NCBI GenBank assembly: GCA_016199105.1
Contig: JACQHI010000150.1
Coordinates: 1 to 10,456 of the forward strand
Origin: Lentisphaerota bacterium
GTDB taxonomy: Bacteria > Verrucomicrobiota > Kiritimatiellia > JAAZAB01
DNA: 10,456 bases
Direction: 5' to 3'
How positions within the stretch are numbered: the stretch's first letter is position 1; each line of letters begins with the position of its first letter. Made by a program: the position numbers and the translations under genes. Shown here piece by piece: positions 6,834 to 10,456 of the stretch. Under the pieces are notes generated by a model that saw nothing but the letters and a program-made list of their open reading frames with translations, was not told the DNA's origin and made no database searches.

Positions 6834-8999
6834 ATGAATTCGGCGAATTCCACTCCGACCCAAATCATCGCCATTGGCGGCGGCAAAGGCGGTGTGGGTA
6901 AAAGTTTCGTAGCCGCCAATCTGGCCACGGCGATCGCCCAGGCCGGACACCCGACCCTGATTGTGGACCTGGATCTCGGCGGCGCCAATCTCCATACCCT
7001 CTTCGGCGTCAAAACCACCGATCGCGGCATCGGCGACTTCATTTACACGCCCAAGTCGGCCGACCTGACCGATTACGCCACCGATACCGGCATTCCCCGC
7101 CTGCAATTGATCTCCGGCAACGGCTTTATTCCCGGCATCGCCAATCTCACCTACCAGCAAAAAGTACGGATCCTCAAGGCCATCTCCAAAGTCCGCACGG
7201 ACTATGTGATCCTCGACCTGGGTGCGGGCACCAGCTACAACGTCATCGATTTCTTTTCCATCACCGAATCGGGCATCGTCGTGACCATGGCCGAGCCGAC
7301 GGCCATCCTCAACGGCTACGAATTTCTCAAGAACGTCCTCTTCCGCATTTTCAGCGTCCATTTCAAGAATGACCCGCCCATCCTGAAGGTCATCGAGAAT
7401 TTCAAAACGCACGGCGGCGCGGATTCCTCCGTCAACTCCCTGATGCAGGAGGTCAAAAAGATCGATGACGCCGCCGAGGATGCCGTCCGCCGGCTGTGTC
7501 AGAACTTCCGCCCCGGCCTGATCCTGAACATGGCCCGGGGCGACACCCTGGGCCTCGAACGGAGCCTGACCGACATCTGCCGCAACTTCCTCGGCGCGGA
7601 AGTCGCCTTCCTGGGCGCGGTGCCGGACGATCCGATCGTGCAGGAATCCCTCATGCGCATGCGCCCCGTCTCGCTGGATTTCCCCGACAGCGTTCCGACG
7701 GAAGCCCTGAAAGCCATCGCCCGGAAATGCATGACCGGCCGGTGGCTCGACAGGAGTCACGCCGAGAAACTGGACGACAGCGGACCCGACATCTCCTCGA
7801 AAGCGGACGCGTCGCCGGCGCCCGCCATGAAGATAGACGGCCGCCGCGACTCCGAGTTATCGGGACTCCTGGCCGGTTTTCTGACCGAATATTCCGCGCA
7901 GGCCGGCGGCCATGCGCCGGCCCTTCGCCCCAAGACCGGGGAACCCCCCGCCCCCGGCGTTGAGGCGGAGCCGCAAGCCGCCGCGGCCGCGGAAGCCCTG
8001 GCGCCCTCGGAATGGCTCAAGCTGGAACCGCGCATAGACCCGCGAGTCAAGCTGCCCCGTTTCGCCTCCGTCCCGCCGCCCTCCAACCGTTTTCTGTTCT
8101 TCCGCCTGTCGAGCCGCGACGCGAAAATCAAGGAAGCCGTCAAGATCGTGGAATCCATCACCGACTCCGAAAACATCACGCTGGCCATGGAACAGGTCGG
8201 CGAACAACTCCCCAACGCCGAGGAAGTCGGCTGGGCCTGGATGAAAACGGGGCTCAAACTGATGGGGTTCAACCAGCTCTATCTTGCCGGGCGCGCTTTT
8301 CAGAAGGCCCACGCCTGTCTCGGCGGGCATCCCGTGGCCGCCAACAACCGCGCGGCCAGTTTCATCGCCGCCGGCCGCATCAAACCCGCCCAAGACCTGC
8401 TCGTTCAGTGCCTGCCCCGGGCGACGGAGGACCGGGACGTTCTCTTCAACATGGGCCTCGTGTATTTCATCCAGAACGATTTCCGCCAGGCCTGCGATTT
8501 CTTCGACAAAGTCAGGCAATTGAAGGACAAGGCCACGGGCCCCGTCTTCCTGAACGCCTTCTGCCTTTACCAGCTCGTGGACTACCCGCAGGCGCAAGCA
8601 CTGTTCCAGGACGTCGTCACCCAGGATGTCACCGATCTCGCCTCGCGCTTCAATATCGGGCTCTGCCAGCTCCGCCTGGGACAGTTTGCCGAAGCCATCG
8701 CGACGTTCTCGGCCATTCTGTTCATTTCACCCGAGGATGCCGAGGCGCTGGTCGCGCGGGGGCTGGCCCATTGGTATTCCAAGAACGAGAAGGAAGCGTT
8801 CGACGATCTTAACCTGGCCATTAAGAAGCAACCCTCGAATCTGGCCTTCCGGGCCATGCGGGGCACGATGGCCCACACGGCCGGGCGCTTCGACAAAGCC
8901 ATCGAAGACATGCAGGTCATCACCGATCTTCTGCCGGCCAATCAGCGCTACCAGGCGCTGATCGGCGAAATCCGCCGGAAAATGCGCGGGAACACATAG
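6834..8999 (+). CDS. MinD/ParA-type ATPase fused to seven TPR repeats
   Basis: A 721-residue cytoplasmic protein, probably a localisation or assembly ATPase with a protein-binding tail. The N-terminal domain (about 10-305) has the deviant Walker A GGGKGGVGKS with signature Lys18, switch I VDLDLGGAN (Asp45, Asp47) and Walker B VILDLGAGT (Asp128), followed by YNVIDFF, AEPTAILNGYEFLK and VPDDPIVQES, features shared with FlhG/MinD relatives. Residues about 308-410 are a Pro/Ala-rich, low-complexity linker. Residues 466-703 (bases 8229-8942) are seven consecutive 34-residue TPR units with no insertions, each with Ala at position 20 and small or Gly residues at position 8. The ATG at 6834 is the first start after the in-frame stop at 6822-6824 and lacks a Shine-Dalgarno site. 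No flagellar, division or motility gene is in the window, so the cargo is unknown. Low confidence applies to role, not to family. Confidence 0.9.
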   Translation: MNSANSTPTQIIAIGGGKGGVGKSFVAANLATAIAQAGHPTLIVDLDLGGANLHTLFGVKTTDRGIGDFIYTPKSADLTDYATDTGIPRLQLISGNGFIPGIANLTYQQKVRILKAISKVRTDYVILDLGAGTSYNVIDFFSITESGIVVTMAEPTAILNGYEFLKNVLFRIFSVHFKNDPPILKVIENFKTHGGADSSVNSLMQEVKKIDDAAEDAVRRLCQNFRPGLILNMARGDTLGLERSLTDICRNFLGAEVAFLGAVPDDPIVQESLMRMRPVSLDFPDSVPTEALKAIARKCMTGRWLDRSHAEKLDDSGPDISSKADASPAPAMKIDGRRDSELSGLLAGFLTEYSAQAGGHAPALRPKTGEPPAPGVEAEPQAAAAAEALAPSEWLKLEPRIDPRVKLPRFASVPPPSNRFLFFRLSSRDAKIKEAVKIVESITDSENITLAMEQVGEQLPNAEEVGWAWMKTGLKLMGFNQLYLAGRAFQKAHACLGGHPVAANNRAASFIAAGRIKPAQDLLVQCLPRATEDRDVLFNMGLVYFIQNDFRQACDFFDKVRQLKDKATGPVFLNAFCLYQLVDYPQAQALFQDVVTQDVTDLASRFNIGLCQLRLGQFAEAIATFSAILFISPEDAEALVARGLAHWYSKNEKEAFDDLNLAIKKQPSNLAFRAMRGTMAHTAGRFDKAIEDMQVITDLLPANQRYQALIGEIRRKMRGNT

Positions 9000-9034
9000 T
9001 CATGGATCTAATGAGTCAAAGCGGAAGGAAGTAA

Positions 9035-9096
9035 TGGCCGCAAAAGAACGCAGAGCGGGGCTTCATCTTTGTGCTCTTTGCGATCTCTCGCGGCTA
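9035..9096. repeat. Imperfect inverted repeat in intergenic region
   Basis: The 150-bp gap 9000-9149 contains a long imperfect palindrome. The left arm (9035-9056) begins TGGCCGCAAAAGAACGC and ends AGAGC; the right arm (9073-9096) reads GCTCTTTGCGATC then TCTCGCGGCTA, whose reverse complement matches the left arm apart from a few substitutions and a two-base gap. The spacer is 16 bases. Arms of the form CGCAAAGAGC / GCTCTTTGCG are a pattern I associate with a small repeat found between genes in many environmental bacteria (recalled, not searched). It is less likely to be a terminator since the right arm is followed by AATAACTTC. No promoter I would defend is visible in the rest of this gap. 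Confidence 0.5.
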
Positions 9097-9149
9097 ATAA
9101 CTTCTCTGAAACATAAGTTTCTCGCGTGTTTGATCGGTTTCGCTGAGCA

Positions 9150-9926
9150 GTGACTAATCCTTCTTCAGAACCGGATCCCGCCCCACGGCCCGCCGAATTC
9201 GACGCCTATGCCAAGGACTATGACGCCGGCATGGACAATCCGCTCAAGCGGCGGCTGGGCGACAGCGCCGCCAGTTTCATCGAGATCAAAACCCGCTGGC
9301 TGCTCAAGGATCTGGCCCGGAATCCCCCCTATTCCTGCGGTGTTTTCGAGCGGCAGTGTCTCCTGGATTTCGGCTGCGGAACGGGAACCGCCCTGCGCTC
9401 CCTGCGCACCTTGGGGTATCCCGGCCGGCTCGCCGGCTGCGATGTCTCCGAAAAAATGCTGGCCGAAGCGTCCGAGAAATGGACGACAGGGACACAGCCC
9501 GAATGGCGGGTCGTGACCGGCAATCGCCCGGAAGCGGCGTGGCAGGCGCCGTTTCCTGACGATCATTTCGACATTGTCATCGCCAGTTCCGTCCTTCACC
9601 ACGTGGAACCGGCGCAGCGCCAGACCTTGTACTCGGAGTTCCGCCGCCTCCTGAAACCCGGCGGACGCGTCTATATCTTCGAGCATAACCCGTGGAATCC
9701 CATCACCCGCTGGGTGGTGCGGCATACGAAAATAGACGAAAACGCGGTCCTGCTTCCGGCGCCTGAAACCCTGGACGGCCTGCGGTGCGCCCGAATGGCC
9801 CGCCGCCGCGCCGCCTATATGCTGTTTTTCCCGCCACGCTGGTCCTTCCTGCTCCCGCTGGAATCCCTTCTGGACCGCGTGCCCCTGGGCGGACAATACG
9901 CCGCGGCGGCCAATAAACCGGATTAG
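9150..9926 (+). CDS. Class I SAM-dependent methyltransferase
   Basis: A 258-residue soluble methyltransferase. FDAYAKDYDAGMDNPL (17-31) is the usual N-terminal helix of this group. LLDFGCGTGTAL (71-82) is SAM-binding motif I, AGCDVS (95-100) carries the ribose-contacting Asp98, FDIVIASSVLHHV (140-152) is motif II, and LLKPGGRVYIFEHNPWNP (167-184) is motif III with a following segment typical of uncharacterised methyltransferases near polysaccharide or lipid genes. The C-terminal FFPPRWSFLLPLESLL is hydrophobic enough to suggest membrane proximity. GTG at 9150 is chosen because the in-frame stop TGA at 9144-9146 leaves no earlier start and the conserved helix begins soon after; there is no Shine-Dalgarno site. 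The next gene converges on it. The acceptor substrate is not evident; O-methylation of a glycan or isoprenoid is a guess from the family. Confidence 0.9.
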   Translation: MTNPSSEPDPAPRPAEFDAYAKDYDAGMDNPLKRRLGDSAASFIEIKTRWLLKDLARNPPYSCGVFERQCLLDFGCGTGTALRSLRTLGYPGRLAGCDVSEKMLAEASEKWTTGTQPEWRVVTGNRPEAAWQAPFPDDHFDIVIASSVLHHVEPAQRQTLYSEFRRLLKPGGRVYIFEHNPWNPITRWVVRHTKIDENAVLLPAPETLDGLRCARMARRRAAYMLFFPPRWSFLLPLESLLDRVPLGGQYAAAANKPD

Positions 9927-9942
9927 AAGAGAGACGAAGGGA

Positions 9943-9991
9943 AAAGATTAAGGTAAAGACGAAGGGGCGGCGAGTCGTCCCCCTAATCTTT
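9943..9991 (+). terminator. Terminator-like hairpin after the methyltransferase gene
   Basis: AAAGATTA (9943-9950) pairs perfectly with TAATCTTT (9984-9991). Inside, GGGGCGG (9964-9970) folds onto TCG-T-CCCC (9975-9982) with loop CGAG and one bulged T. The right arm ends in a short T-rich stretch, consistent with an intrinsic terminator for the gene ending at 9926, possibly two-way since a convergent gene ends at 10164. The 9-bp sequence GACGAAGGG occurs twice nearby, at 9933-9941 and 9958-9966. The left end of the MITE-like element abuts this structure. Confidence 0.45.
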
Positions 9992-9993
9992 AA

Positions 9994-10152
9994 CCTAGAA
10001 ACGTAGGTTGACCTGTCAGAGACTCCGTAAGTGCCCATTCGTGAACAGGATGCCGGGTTTCGTTCAACTGCCCCGCAGTTGGAAGATGTAGTTGTATAAT
10101 ATTGTCAATGGGCATGTTGCAGATCACAACTTGGTCAACTTACGTTTCTAGG
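9994..10152. mobile_element. 159-bp MITE-like element with TTTAA target duplication
   Basis: Terminal inverted repeats of 20 bp, CCTAGAAACGTAGGTTGACC (9994-10013) and its near-exact reverse complement at 10133-10152, differ at one position (G10006 opposite T10140, which still pairs as G-U in RNA). TTTAA stands directly outside both ends (9989-9993 and 10153-10157), as expected for a 5-bp target-site duplication. Inside are a second pair, TGCCCATT (10032-10039) / AATGGGCA (10107-10114), and a central hairpin CAACTGC-CCC-GCAGTTG (10065-10081). All three pairs share one centre, base 10073, with equal 18-base spacers between the outer and second pairs. No ORF or transposase is inside, so it would have to be moved in trans. 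It lies in a gap between convergent genes, 11 bp from the stop of the minus-strand gene. The transposase family is not identifiable. Confidence 0.72.
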
Positions 10153-10163
10153 TTTAACGATTC

Positions 10164-10456
10164 TCATTCGACCACCGGCGTTTCGGCGGTGGGCTGGACG
10201 GGTATGGCGCCGCGCCGGTCCCATCGGATGGCCATCAGGACGGTCCCCGCGGCCAGCACATTGCCGCTGGTGACGGCCAGGGCGCCGATGAGATTGCCCG
10301 GCGCCCCCAGGTTCAGGCTCGCGAACGACACAATCGCCACGACCGACAGGAGCACCGCCTGTCCGGTCATCACGGCCATGGGGTTTTTTACGCGCGCGGC
10401 GCAACCCTCCGCAAACGCCCTCAGCCCCACGGCCAACGGATACAGGATGAGACACC
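10164..10456 (-). CDS. C-terminal part of a polytopic membrane protein (truncated by window edge)
   Basis: The minus-strand frame is open from the window end to TGA at 10166-10164, giving 96 visible residues of a longer protein. The visible part starts CLILYPLAVGLRAFAEG, then has two likely membrane helices, roughly MTGQAVLLSVVAIVSFASL and LIGALAVTSGNVLAAGTVLM, and ends in a short polar tail (RWDRRGAIPVQPTAETPVVE). The alternation of helices with small Gly/Ala/Ser residues and the RxFxEG loop recall the C-terminal half of MATE- or flippase-like transporters, but this is a weak resemblance and I do not name it. A TTG at 10436-10434 could be read as a start, yet coding extends upstream of it without a stop, so I treat it as internal. 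The 3' end lies 7 bases past the TTTAA that flanks the MITE-like element. Confidence 0.65.
   Translation of the reverse strand, partial: CLILYPLAVGLRAFAEGCAARVKNPMAVMTGQAVLLSVVAIVSFASLNLGAPGNLIGALAVTSGNVLAAGTVLMAIRWDRRGAIPVQPTAETPVVE

Noticed and set aside
6819..7760. 313-codon minus-strand frame opposite the MinD-type ATPase
   Set aside because: Overlaps the Walker-motif region of a certain gene and shows Gly/Asp/Val-rich shadow composition.
9100..9149. Possible promoter for the methyltransferase at 9150 (CATAAG near 9112)
   Set aside because: Four of six matches to a -10 and no matching -35 at a suitable distance; too weak to call.

Overview
The window is GC-rich DNA with densely packed genes. 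It suggests a polysaccharide-degrading bacterium of the Planctomycetes-Verrucomicrobia-Chlamydiae group, perhaps Kiritimatiellota, Verrucomicrobiota, Lentisphaerota or Planctomycetota. The assignment is an inference. It rests on an S1 sulfatase next to a GH29-type fucosidase, a secreted DUF4838/CBM9-like protein, weak or absent Shine-Dalgarno sites, and several small palindromic intergenic elements. No rRNA or other taxonomic marker is present.

Layout. (1) Positions 113-3635 hold three genes on the + strand whose ends overlap by 4 bp (ATGA, then GTGA): a formylglycine-type sulfatase, a GH29-like alpha-L-fucosidase and an SrkA/YihE-type APH-fold kinase. The first two have no signal peptide, so the unit looks like an intracellular step that removes sulfate and fucose from imported oligosaccharides. 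A kinase of a type usually described as a stress-response protein kinase is coupled to it. (2) A 121-bp gap carries a double-hairpin, REP-like palindrome. It leads into a secreted 773-residue protein (GH67-N-like fold, DUF4838, C-terminal CBM9-like domain), which overlaps by 4 bp a small SAM-methyltransferase-like gene. (3) A promoter with an extended -10 lies almost on top of the ATG of a 721-residue protein, so its mRNA is predicted to be leaderless. That protein fuses a MinD/ParA-type ATPase to seven in-register TPR repeats through a low-complexity linker. (4) A 150-bp gap holds an imperfect inverted repeat. It is followed by a class I SAM methyltransferase of a kind often seen in glycan or lipid modification. 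(5) Between that gene and a convergent, truncated membrane-protein gene lie a terminator-like hairpin and a 159-bp MITE-like element. The element has 20-bp terminal inverted repeats, TTTAA on both flanks, and a third hairpin at its exact centre.

The strongest unexplained structures are the MITE-like element at 9994-10152, the MinD-TPR fusion with its near-leaderless start, and the translationally coupled sulfatase-fucosidase-kinase unit. I see no CRISPR array, phage genes, toxin-antitoxin pair, tRNA or rRNA.
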